Shown here: piece by piece, positions 6,455 to 12,625 of the stretch | Numbering within the stretch: the first letter of the stretch is position 1 | Layout: each line of letters opens with the position of its first letter | DNA from: Clostridiales bacterium UBA3705 | GTDB taxonomy: Bacteria; Bacillota_A; Clostridia; Oscillospirales; Oscillospiraceae | Direction of reading: 5' to 3' | Length of the DNA stretch: 13,674 nt | Assembly (NCBI GenBank): GCA_002372735.1 | Contig: DFIE01000063.1 | Coordinates: 1 to 13,674 of the forward strand | Program-made: the position numbers and the translations under genes | The notes under the pieces: model-generated | Told to the model about the DNA's origin: nothing | The model's input: only the letters and a program-made list of their open reading frames with translations | Database searches by the model: none

Positions 6455-7855
6455 TTACTCCTCATTGTTGGACTCGTTCCCGGCCTTGCTGTACCGGTCA
6501 GCCCGGTAGTTTCTGCCCCGGCGATAGGGGCGGTCCAGATCCTGGGGGGAGGGCAGCTCCTTGGTGGGATCCTGCTCGGCCTTCTGGGCGAGATAGGCGG
6601 CCTCCTTGGCGGCCTGCTCGGTGCGCTGCTTTTGCTGCAGCTTCTTTTTACTGGTGTTGGCCACAATGCCGTCGGGGTTTTCGGCACGCTTTTCGGCGCG
6701 GACCCGCTCCCGCTCGGCCTCTCTGGCGGCCTCTTCGGCGGCCTTGGCCTGCTTGACGGCGTCTTCGGCGTCATACACCTTGCGGTAGTGCTTGGTGAGG
6801 AAGTAGTCCTGCACCACGCTGAACACGCCCTGGATGATCCAGTAGATGGACAGGCCCGCCGGGGCCACAAAGCCGATGTAGATGGACATCAGAGGCATCA
6901 ACATGGTCATGGTCTTGGTGGAGTCGTTGGCCTTGGCCATGGTCTCGTCCTTGCGGCCCTTTTCGTCCACGATGACGGTGTTGTTCAGCTTTTGGCTGAT
7001 CCACATGGAGATCCAGTTGATGCCGCCGGAGAACACGGGCAGCAGGAACTGCCCCACGGCGTTCCACACGCCGGTGTCAAAGTTCTTCCAGAACAGGAAC
7101 TGGGGCACGGTGGCCAGCTCAATGCCCATGAACCGGGTGTTCATAGACACAATGTTGGGAGAGATGGCGCTGAGCTCTGCCTTGAGCTGGTCAATGAAGG
7201 GCAGGGCCTGCATCTGCCAGTAGAAGCCGGTGACGTCCAGCTTGGCCAGGGCGCTGCCCTCGGCGGCGTTCTTGCTGGCGGTGATGAACACGTTTTGGAT
7301 CTGGCCCAGGGTGGCCTGGCTTACATTGCCGTGGAACATCAGCCAGGTGATGGGCTCACGGATGATGTAGTACAGGGGCAGCAGGAGCAGCAGGGGCAGG
7401 AAGGACCACAGACAGCCGGCGCAGCCGCCGGCGCCCTCTGTCTTGTAGAGCTTGTTGACCTCCTCCTGGTACTTCTGCTTGTCATCGCCGTACTTGGCCT
7501 CCAGGGCCTTGACCTGGGGGGTGAGCCGGGACATCTTCATCATGCCCTTCTTGCTCAAGGCGGAGGTGGGGAGGAGAATGATCTTGACAATCAGGGCAAA
7601 GAGGATCAGCGCCAGGCCGTAGCTCTGGGTGAACTCGTACAGCCACTCCAGCAGGTAGGCAAAGGGCAGCTTGATGTAGTCAGTGGCCTGCAGCTTCACC
7701 TCGGTGGAGAGATTGTCGATGTTGACCAGGCCCTCTTCGGTGAGATTCTTGGTGGCGGGATTGGTGACGGCGCAGCCGGAGAGCAGCAGCAGACCCAGCA
7801 CCAGCACCAACACCAGGGCAAGACTGCCATAGCGGGTAAGGTTACGTTTTTTCAT
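6455..7855 (-). CDS. yidC: Membrane protein insertase YidC (lipoprotein type)
   Basis: The 466-residue insertase helps membrane proteins fold into the cytoplasmic membrane, alone or with Sec. It has a signal peptide with lipobox LSGC (lipidated C28), then the YidC core: the first core helix (about 78-96), a cytoplasmic hairpin rich in K/E (about 99-140), further membrane segments at about 149-165, 263-287 and 317-352, and the motif PAGLSIYW (332-339). The groove residue that is Arg in E. coli and Bacillus appears to be K91 (IVKIILLP). Compared with the 250-290 residues of Bacillus homologues, it is enlarged by an insertion (about 166-255) and a charged, probably coiled-coil C-terminal tail (361-466) that could contact ribosomes. 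The start at 7855 is chosen for GGAG at 7868-7865; an ATG at 7870, five codons upstream, is the alternative. Confidence 0.95.
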   Translation of the reverse strand: MKKRNLTRYGSLALVLVLVLGLLLLSGCAVTNPATKNLTEEGLVNIDNLSTEVKLQATDYIKLPFAYLLEWLYEFTQSYGLALILFALIVKIILLPTSALSKKGMMKMSRLTPQVKALEAKYGDDKQKYQEEVNKLYKTEGAGGCAGCLWSFLPLLLLLPLYYIIREPITWLMFHGNVSQATLGQIQNVFITASKNAAEGSALAKLDVTGFYWQMQALPFIDQLKAELSAISPNIVSMNTRFMGIELATVPQFLFWKNFDTGVWNAVGQFLLPVFSGGINWISMWISQKLNNTVIVDEKGRKDETMAKANDSTKTMTMLMPLMSIYIGFVAPAGLSIYWIIQGVFSVVQDYFLTKHYRKVYDAEDAVKQAKAAEEAAREAERERVRAEKRAENPDGIVANTSKKKLQQKQRTEQAAKEAAYLAQKAEQDPTKELPSPQDLDRPYRRGRNYRADRYSKAGNESNNEE

Positions 7856-7910
7856 GTTGTGTGTCTCCATACACAAATGGGCTCGCCGGCGGACCGGCGG
7901 CTGGAACGGA

Positions 7911-7926
7911 CTCGCCCGGGGGCGAG
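7911..7926. repeat. Hairpin between yidD and yidC
   Basis: A perfect 6-bp inverted repeat (CTCGCC 7911-7916 with GGCGAG 7921-7926) leaves a four-base loop in the 80-base gap after the yidD stop. No T run follows on the minus strand, so it is more likely an mRNA stabiliser or processing site than a terminator. Confidence 0.4.
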
Positions 7927-7935
7927 TGTGCCAGA

Positions 7936-8148
7936 TCACGGCACAGGATCGTAGTAGTCCCTTTTGGAAAACGGATGACAGCGGCAAAAGCGCTTGGTTG
8001 CCAGCCAGCCGCCCTTCATGGCCCCGTACTTGCCGATGGCCTGAAAGGCGTATTCGCTGCAGGTGGGGCTGTAGCGGCACCGGGGGGGCAGGCCCGGAGA
8101 GATCCGCCGCTGATAAAAGCGGATCAGGCCCAGAAGAAGCCCTTTCAT
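7936..8148 (-). CDS. yidD: Membrane protein insertion efficiency factor YidD
   Basis: This 70-residue protein has the YidD signature: a hydrophobic N-terminal helix ([18 protein letters not shown]), [11 protein letters not shown] (24-34) and FCRCHPF (54-60), with conserved cysteines at 24, 30, 55 and 57. YidD sits at the inner face of the membrane and assists YidC-dependent insertion. The ATG at 8148 overlaps the rnpA stop as ATGA, and GGAGG (8160-8156) lies 7 bases upstream, so the longer open frame to 8184 is not needed. Its place between rnpA and yidC is the usual one. Confidence 0.95.
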   Translation of the reverse strand: MKGLLLGLIRFYQRRISPGLPPRCRYSPTCSEYAFQAIGKYGAMKGGWLATKRFCRCHPFSKRDYYDPVP

Positions 8149-8492
8149 GCCGGGTCCTCCGCCAGCAGCTTCAGCTGCCGGCACTGGTGCAGAAAGGCGG
8201 ACTCCATGGCGGCAAAGTTGCCGGTAACCGCCCGGCTCCTGGCCACCAGGACGATGTCGTACCCGGGCTTCAGCCGGTGCTCGTTCAGGCGGTAGAGCTC
8301 CCGCAGGCGGCGGCGGGCCCGGTTGCGGACCACGGCGTGGCCCAGCTTGGTGCTGGCCGTAACCCCCAGGCGGTTAAAGCCCAGGCCGTTGCGGCGGCAG
8401 TAGACCACCAGGTAGGACCCCACGGTGTGGTCGCCCTTGGCATAGAGCCGGCGGAACACATGGTTCAGCTTCAGGGATATGGTGTGGTGCAT
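8145..8492 (-). CDS. rnpA: Ribonuclease P protein component
   Basis: This 115-residue basic protein binds the catalytic RNase P RNA and helps it remove 5' leaders from pre-tRNAs. The family signature is clear: [25 protein letters not shown] (41-65), with the RNR core at 56-58 following the conserved KxGxAV. Length is normal. GGAGG (8505-8501) lies 8 bases before the ATG. Its stop overlaps the start of yidD, giving tight translational coupling. It belongs to the rpmH transcript, separated from rpmH by 105 bases. Confidence 0.95.
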   Translation of the reverse strand: MHHTISLKLNHVFRRLYAKGDHTVGSYLVVYCRRNGLGFNRLGVTASTKLGHAVVRNRARRRLRELYRLNEHRLKPGYDIVLVARSRAVTGNFAAMESAFLHQCRQLKLLAEDPA

Positions 8493-8519
8493 GGACCTCG
8501 CCTCCGTGGCATATATGCG

Positions 8520-8556
8520 TTCGGGGCGAACAGATGGTTCATCCGCTCACCCCGAA
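8520..8556. repeat. Inverted repeat in the rpmH-rnpA spacer
   Basis: TTCGGGG (8520-8526) pairs with CCCCGAA (8550-8556) around a 23-base interior that can form an inner hairpin (GAAC 8528-8531 with GTTC 8537-8540). It lies in the rpmH-rnpA spacer and lacks a T run. It might act as an mRNA processing or attenuation structure adjusting rnpA below rpmH output; this role is inferred only from position. Confidence 0.4.
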
Positions 8557-8597
8557 GGCTTACAAAAAACGCTGTCAAGCCGTGTGCCAAAAATCGA

Positions 8598-8732
8598 TTA
8601 CGCAGAAATGACAGCTCTGCCCTTTGCACGGCGGCGGGCAAGGACCTTGCGGCCGTTGGCGGTAGCCATTCTCTTTCTGAAACCGTGGACTTTGGATCTG
8701 TGGCGCTTTCTGGGCTGATAGGTACGCAGCAT
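8598..8732 (-). CDS. rpmH: 50S ribosomal protein L34
   Basis: This 44-codon gene encodes the very basic L34 protein of the large ribosomal subunit. Translation begins [18 protein letters not shown] and continues with [21 protein letters not shown], matching L34 nearly residue for residue at the normal length. AGGAGG (8746-8741) lies 8 bases before the ATG. It is the first gene of the rpmH-rnpA-yidD-yidC-khpB transcript, under a consensus promoter about 100 bases upstream. Confidence 0.98.
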   Translation of the reverse strand: MLRTYQPRKRHRSKVHGFRKRMATANGRKVLARRRAKGRAVISA

Positions 8733-8825
8733 GGTGTACACCTCCTATAAAGAATATGCTCAACAGCTGTGCGAACAGCCGCAGCGTGTGATGGAATCGC
8801 CCGTTTATGGGCTCATACGGCGTAT

Positions 8826-8855
8826 ATTATAGCCTACAAAGTCCGGTTATGTCAA
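8826..8855 (-). promoter_or_regulatory. Sigma-A promoter of the rpmH operon
   Basis: On the minus strand, TTGACA (8855-8850) and TATAAT (8831-8826) both match the consensus exactly with an 18-bp spacer. The start would be near 8819, giving a leader of about 87 bases that contains a GCCC/GGGC hairpin. AT-rich tracts just upstream of the -35 (about 8856-8890) could serve as an UP element, fitting a strongly expressed ribosomal operon. Confidence 0.9.
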
Positions 8856-8867
8856 CATCAAATTTTG

Positions 8868-8883
8868 CAAAAACCGGTTTTTG
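8868..8883. promoter_or_regulatory. Perfect 16-bp palindrome in the divergent promoter region
   Basis: CAAAAACCGGTTTTTG is fully self-complementary with no loop. It lies 12 bases upstream of the rpmH -35 element and 80 bases upstream of the metal-lipoprotein -35. A gapless palindrome of this type is typical of a dimeric regulator site, but the regulator is unknown, and it could also simply be part of the AT-rich UP region. Confidence 0.4.
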
Positions 8884-8963
8884 TGAAAAATTGTGCCCCC
8901 GCTCCCCTGCCGCCACAAGATGTGGCCCGCCCCGCCCGCCGGGGCACCGCCCACAATCTTTTC

Positions 8964-8992
8964 TTGACAAATTCCCCGGCCGGTGCTATACT
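8964..8992 (+). promoter_or_regulatory. Sigma-A promoter of the metal-binding lipoprotein gene
   Basis: TTGACA (8964-8969) and TATACT (8987-8992) are separated by 17 bp. Transcription should start near 8999, inside the inverted repeat at 8993-9015. The region between this promoter and the divergent rpmH promoter (8884-8963) holds only GC-rich inverted repeats, such as GCCACA/TGTGGC at 8912-8926, and no gene. Confidence 0.88.
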
Positions 8993-9015
8993 AATTTGCG
9001 AATGAATCGCAAATT
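8993..9015. promoter_or_regulatory. Operator-like inverted repeat over the transcription start
   Basis: AATTTGCGA (8993-9001) and TCGCAAATT (9007-9015) are perfect 9-bp arms around ATGAA. The repeat starts directly after the -10 element, where a bound repressor would block initiation. Size, symmetry and the gene it controls fit a metal-sensing repressor of the Fur/Zur or DtxR/MntR type. No consensus can be assigned with certainty. An RNA hairpin at the 5' end is the alternative. Confidence 0.55.
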
Positions 9016-9076
9016 CGGCGGGCCGTCCCTTTGGCGGAGGCCCGCTCCCCTTCATTATATACCAGGAGGCATTTTC

Positions 9077-10051
9077 ATGAAACAGGCAAGCTCCATTTTG
9101 GCGGTGCTGCTGGTGCTGGCCCTGCTGGCAGGGCTGGGGGCAGGCTGCGCCCCGGCCCCGGCCCCGGCCGCAGACGGCCGGCTGCAGGTGGTGACCACCA
9201 TCTTCCCGGTGTATGACTGGGTGCGCAATCTGGCGGGAGACCGGGCGGAGGTGACCATGCTGCTGGACAGCGGCGTGGACCTGCACAGCTACCAGCCCAC
9301 GGTGCAGGATATGCTGACCGTGGGCACCTGCGACGTGTTCATCTACGTCGGCGGCGTCTCTGACGGCTGGGTGGCGGACGCCCTGGCCCAGGCCCAGAAC
9401 CCGGACATGGTGGTGGTGAATCTGCTGCAGGCCCTGGGCGGGCAGGCCAAGGAAGAAGAGGTGGTGGAAGGGATGCAGGCCGAGGAGGAGGAAGAGGCCG
9501 AGGGCCCGGCGTACGACGAGCACGTGTGGCTGTCGCTGAAAAACGCCCGGACCCTGTGCGGTGTGCTGGCCCAGGCCCTGACCCAGGCGGACCCCGAGGG
9601 CAAGGAGGCCTACGCCGCGGCCGCGGCGGCCTACGACGCACAGCTGGCCGACCTGGACGCCCGCTATGCCGCGGCAGTGGAGGCCGCCCCCTGCAAGACC
9701 CTGCTCTTCGGCGACCGGTTCCCCTTCCGCTATCTGGCCGACGACTACGGCCTGGACTACTACGCGGCCTTTGTGGGCTGCTCTGCAGAGACCGAGGCCA
9801 GCTTTGAGACCATCGCCTTCCTGGCCGGCAAGGTGGACCAGCTGGGGCTGCGGTATATTATGCAGATTGAGAGCGCCGACGGCAAGCTCAGCGCCACCGT
9901 GCGGGATACCACCCAGGCGGGGGACCAGGAGATTTTGACCCTGGACTCCTTGCAGTCGGTGACCCGGCAGGACGTGGAGGCCGGCACCACCTATCTGGGG
10001 GTCATGGAGGAGAATCTTGAGGTGCTGACCCGGGCTCTCAGCGCCCCGTAA
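9077..10051 (+). CDS. Metal ABC transporter substrate-binding lipoprotein (ZnuA/PsaA family, cluster A-I)
   Basis: This 324-residue lipoprotein (lipobox GAGC, lipidated C24) captures a divalent metal outside the membrane for delivery to an ABC permease. Family landmarks: VVTTIFPVYDWVRNLAGD (38-55), DLHSYQPT with ligand H70, EHVWLSL with ligand H149, GDRFPFRYLADDYGL with D213 where ZnuA has His, and a likely fourth ligand D290 (TLDS). The His, His, carboxylate, Asp pattern resembles Mn-binding PsaA more than Zn-binding ZnuA. The loop before H149, often His-rich in ZnuA, is instead acidic (about 125-142, with a run of five Glu). AGGAGG (9064-9069) is 7 bases before the ATG; the frame is open upstream but lacks a signal there. 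No permease or ATPase gene follows, so it must use a transporter encoded elsewhere. Confidence 0.9.
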   Translation: MKQASSILAVLLVLALLAGLGAGCAPAPAPAADGRLQVVTTIFPVYDWVRNLAGDRAEVTMLLDSGVDLHSYQPTVQDMLTVGTCDVFIYVGGVSDGWVADALAQAQNPDMVVVNLLQALGGQAKEEEVVEGMQAEEEEEAEGPAYDEHVWLSLKNARTLCGVLAQALTQADPEGKEAYAAAAAAYDAQLADLDARYAAAVEAAPCKTLLFGDRFPFRYLADDYGLDYYAAFVGCSAETEASFETIAFLAGKVDQLGLRYIMQIESADGKLSATVRDTTQAGDQEILTLDSLQSVTRQDVEAGTTYLGVMEENLEVLTRALSAP

Positions 10052-10073
10052 CCGGCAACCCAGCAGAAAGAGA

Positions 10074-10113
10074 AAAAACGTGCCCCAGGCTTGCTTGCCT
10101 GGGGCACGTTTTT
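10074..10113. terminator. Bidirectional terminator between convergent genes
   Basis: A perfect 17-bp stem (10074-10090 with 10097-10113) with a 6-base loop has an A run on the left and a T run on the right. It ends the metal-lipoprotein gene on the plus strand and the sortase operon on the minus strand. Confidence 0.93.
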
Positions 10114-10116
10114 GCG

Positions 10117-10902
10117 TTACTGCCGGAGCACGCCCACCAGCACCACCCGGCCGTTGCTGCGCTCATAGTCGCAGGTGGACAGGGTGAGGAACCGGTCCTC
10201 GGGGCTGCATTCCACCCGGCGGGTGGTGCGGCCCTGGGCGTAGAGCAGGTCCAGGGCCTCCCGGTCCAGGGCGGTCTCGTAGAGATAGGTGGTCTGGTCG
10301 GTGGTGACCACGCAGGCGATCCACTCCACGGTGAGGGTCCGGTCCGGCAGGTAGACATAGCCCACCGGGTTTTCCTCCAGGAAGGACTGGGTCTTATACC
10401 GCTCCAGGGTGCCGAAGACGCTGTCGTTGCGCATATTGTGGCCGTAGATGATGGAGTTGCCCCCCGTCAGCTCCCGGTCGCACCGGCAGTCCAGAAAGGG
10501 GGTGCCGGCGTAGAGATAGGCCCCGTCCATGTCCCGGCGGAGATAGTAGTCGTTGTCCCGGCCCTGGACAAAGGGGTAGTCCACCAGGGTGCCGGGCACC
10601 GTGAGCCAGCCCACGGCGTCGGGATAGTCCTGCCGCAGGCGGGCGATCTCCGGGTTGAGGGGAGCGGGCTGGGTCTCCTGCAGGGCGGTGTCACCGGTGA
10701 TCTGGGGCAGGGCGGGCCGGGGCTCCGCCGCCGGGGCGGAAGGCGCGGACTCTGTCCCGGACCCGGGGCGGTAGCTCAGCTGGGCGGTGTGGACCCGGGC
10801 CTCGGCAGTGTAGTCCCGGTTGGCAGACAGCAGCTGCCACAGGCTGTAGCCCAGCACCCCTGCCAGGAACAAAAAGGCCAGATAAAACAGCACTTTTTTC
10901 AT
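10117..10902 (-). CDS. srtB: Class B sortase
   Basis: This 261-residue membrane-anchored transpeptidase has one N-terminal membrane segment (4-25), a Pro/Ala/Thr-rich stalk (about 45-85) and a sortase domain. Catalytic residues are visible: H155 in YGHNM, C244 in TLSTCDY and R252 in NGRVVLVGVL. The long segment between His and Cys and the TLSTC motif indicate class B, whose members attach surface proteins to peptidoglycan or build pili. GAGGA (10911-10907) is 4 bases before the ATG and overlaps the stop of the upstream WG-repeat gene (7-base gap), so translation is coupled. No protein in the window ends with an LPXTG- or NPXTG-like motif, hydrophobic stretch and basic tail, so the substrate is elsewhere. 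It is the last gene of its operon. Confidence 0.93.
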   Translation of the reverse strand: MKKVLFYLAFLFLAGVLGYSLWQLLSANRDYTAEARVHTAQLSYRPGSGTESAPSAPAAEPRPALPQITGDTALQETQPAPLNPEIARLRQDYPDAVGWLTVPGTLVDYPFVQGRDNDYYLRRDMDGAYLYAGTPFLDCRCDRELTGGNSIIYGHNMRNDSVFGTLERYKTQSFLEENPVGYVYLPDRTLTVEWIACVVTTDQTTYLYETALDREALDLLYAQGRTTRRVECSPEDRFLTLSTCDYERSNGRVVLVGVLRQ

Positions 10903-10909
10903 AGCTTCC

Positions 10910-12598
10910 TCAATCCGCCATGGCGGTGTCCAGGGGCCAGCAGAACACCACGCTGCCCCGGCTGTCGTAATAGGTGCAGGCGTAGTCGCTGATCACCCGG
11001 ACCAGGCCCCCCACCGCCAGCAGCTGCCGGCCCCGGACCGGACCGGGCAGGGCCGGGGTGCCGTCGTCATGATACACCCAGGTGCCCCCGGAGAAATACC
11101 CCATCCACAGGCGGTCGCCGGTTTTGAGATCGTACAGCTCCCCTGCCATGCAGTGGCAGCCCGGGTCTGTGGGGGCGGTGGCAGCCAGGGGCAGGGTCTG
11201 TGTTGCCCCCGCCGGGAGGAAGGCCTCCAGGCTGCCCTCCTCCCGCCAGGCGCTGGTCAGATAGCCCCGGGTCCAGGTCCCGTCCACAATGGCGCAGCTG
11301 CGCCAGGCGTACTCCATGCCGGCAATCAGGTCTGAGCGGAAGCCGGTCTCGGTGTCCACCAGGCGCAGGCCGTCGTCTTCGGACAGGCGGAGGAGCCCGT
11401 CGCCCCAGCTGGACCACCAGCCTGAGACGTCCGACACCCCTTCCACCAGGCGGCCGGACCGGTCATAGAAATACTGGGTGTAGTTGTCCCGGTCATTAAA
11501 GCGGTACAGTCCGTTCTCATCCCGGTAGCAGCTCATGCCCGGGTGCCGGACCAGGGGGTTGCCCCGGGTGTCAATCAGCATGGCAACACCGTCCTGCTCG
11601 ATGGGGGCGATGCCCTCGCGGAAGGGCTCGGCATCCTGCAAGTCGGGGGGAATCAGCCAGTTGCCGGTGGGATCCACAAAGCCGTAGTTCCCGTCCTCCA
11701 CCCGCACGCAGGCATAGCCGTCGCTGAAGGGGTAGGCCCAACGATAGGGCCCCAGCACCTGCCGGCCCTGCAGATCGTAGAACCGACACACATCCTCCCC
11801 GCCCGAGACCTGATATTCCAGCAGCAGCAGGCCCTCGCCGTAGTCCACGTTGACCCACTCGGTCCCCGGGGGCAGAAGCCGGCTGCCGTAGACCAGGGGC
11901 TTGCCCTGCAGATCAATCACCGTAAAGTCCGGGGTGGTCCAGTCCTCCCGCAGGACGATGCAGTCCCGGTAGGGCTGGATCTGCACATACTTCACCTCGG
12001 TGGCAAAGCTGCCGTCCATGGCCACCAGGCCGTGGACCATTTTGCCCTCATAATAGGTATAGTTGTACTCCTCGTCCACCATCCGGGTGACCCCGTAGGG
12101 GCGGGTGACCTGCCAGATGGGCAGGCTGCTGCCCGGCAGGGGCTGGCCCATCATGTCCTGCTCCGTGCACAGGGGCTGGACGTCCACATAGGTGGGGTCG
12201 GTGAGAATCCGGCCCCGGTCGTCACAGAAGCCCCAGTTGTAGCCCACCGGATAGGAGGCGTACCCGCCGTTCGCCGAGAACAGGGGCGTGCCGGCATAGG
12301 GCAGCACAGCGCCGTAGTCCCCGGGCCTGAAGTCCGGCAGGGGCCCGTCGCTGAGCCGGGTGTACTTGGGCTGGGGCAGGGCAAAGGGGGTGTATTGGGA
12401 GGCATCGGTGTACACCCGGAAGCCCCCGGCGGTCTGGGACGGGGCCTGGGGCTCGGCGGGACTCTGGGTCGGGCCCTGGGCGGGGGGTTGGATGGGGCTC
12501 TCGACAGGGGCTGTGGGGACCACCTGGATGGTCTCAGGCGCCCGGGTGCAGCCGCACAGCAGGGCCAACAGCAGCAGCAGAGGGATCAGACGCTTCAT
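10910..12598 (-). CDS. WG-repeat lipoprotein
   Basis: The 562-residue product is a lipoprotein (lipobox LCGC, lipidated C17) with a Pro/Gln-rich spacer (about 28-57), then a repetitive beta-rich body. WG-type repeats are visible at YNWGFCDDRGRILTDPTY (120-137), HGLVAMDGSFATEV (189-202), VCRFYDLQGRQVLGPY (270-285), NYGFVDPTGNWLIPP (304-318) and AMLIDTRGNPLV (339-350). Each has the pattern aromatic-Gly, short strand, D-x-x-G turn, strand. Such repeats probably form a propeller or solenoid used for binding at the cell surface; a precise ligand cannot be named. GGAGG (12609-12605) is 6 bases before the ATG. The gene lies 27 bases after the PstS-like gene and 7 bases before srtB, so the three are likely one operon. 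Confidence 0.85.
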   Translation of the reverse strand: MKRLIPLLLLLALLCGCTRAPETIQVVPTAPVESPIQPPAQGPTQSPAEPQAPSQTAGGFRVYTDASQYTPFALPQPKYTRLSDGPLPDFRPGDYGAVLPYAGTPLFSANGGYASYPVGYNWGFCDDRGRILTDPTYVDVQPLCTEQDMMGQPLPGSSLPIWQVTRPYGVTRMVDEEYNYTYYEGKMVHGLVAMDGSFATEVKYVQIQPYRDCIVLREDWTTPDFTVIDLQGKPLVYGSRLLPPGTEWVNVDYGEGLLLLEYQVSGGEDVCRFYDLQGRQVLGPYRWAYPFSDGYACVRVEDGNYGFVDPTGNWLIPPDLQDAEPFREGIAPIEQDGVAMLIDTRGNPLVRHPGMSCYRDENGLYRFNDRDNYTQYFYDRSGRLVEGVSDVSGWWSSWGDGLLRLSEDDGLRLVDTETGFRSDLIAGMEYAWRSCAIVDGTWTRGYLTSAWREEGSLEAFLPAGATQTLPLAATAPTDPGCHCMAGELYDLKTGDRLWMGYFSGGTWVYHDDGTPALPGPVRGRQLLAVGGLVRVISDYACTYYDSRGSVVFCWPLDTAMAD

Positions 12599-12625
12599 GG
12601 CGCACCTCCCGTTCAAAATCAGGCG

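Noticed and set aside
6632..7954. A 440-residue plus-strand frame opposite yidC
   Set aside because: Antisense shadow of a clearly conserved gene; composition dominated by Gly, Leu, His and Gln.
8551..8579. Possible internal promoter for rnpA (minus-strand TTGACA at 8579-8574)
   Set aside because: At the correct spacing the -10 position reads TTCGGG, so there is no credible promoter.
8733..9076. Replication origin next to rpmH
   Set aside because: Only one poor DnaA-box-like sequence (TTTTTCACA, minus strand) is visible, with no cluster and no dnaA gene in the window.
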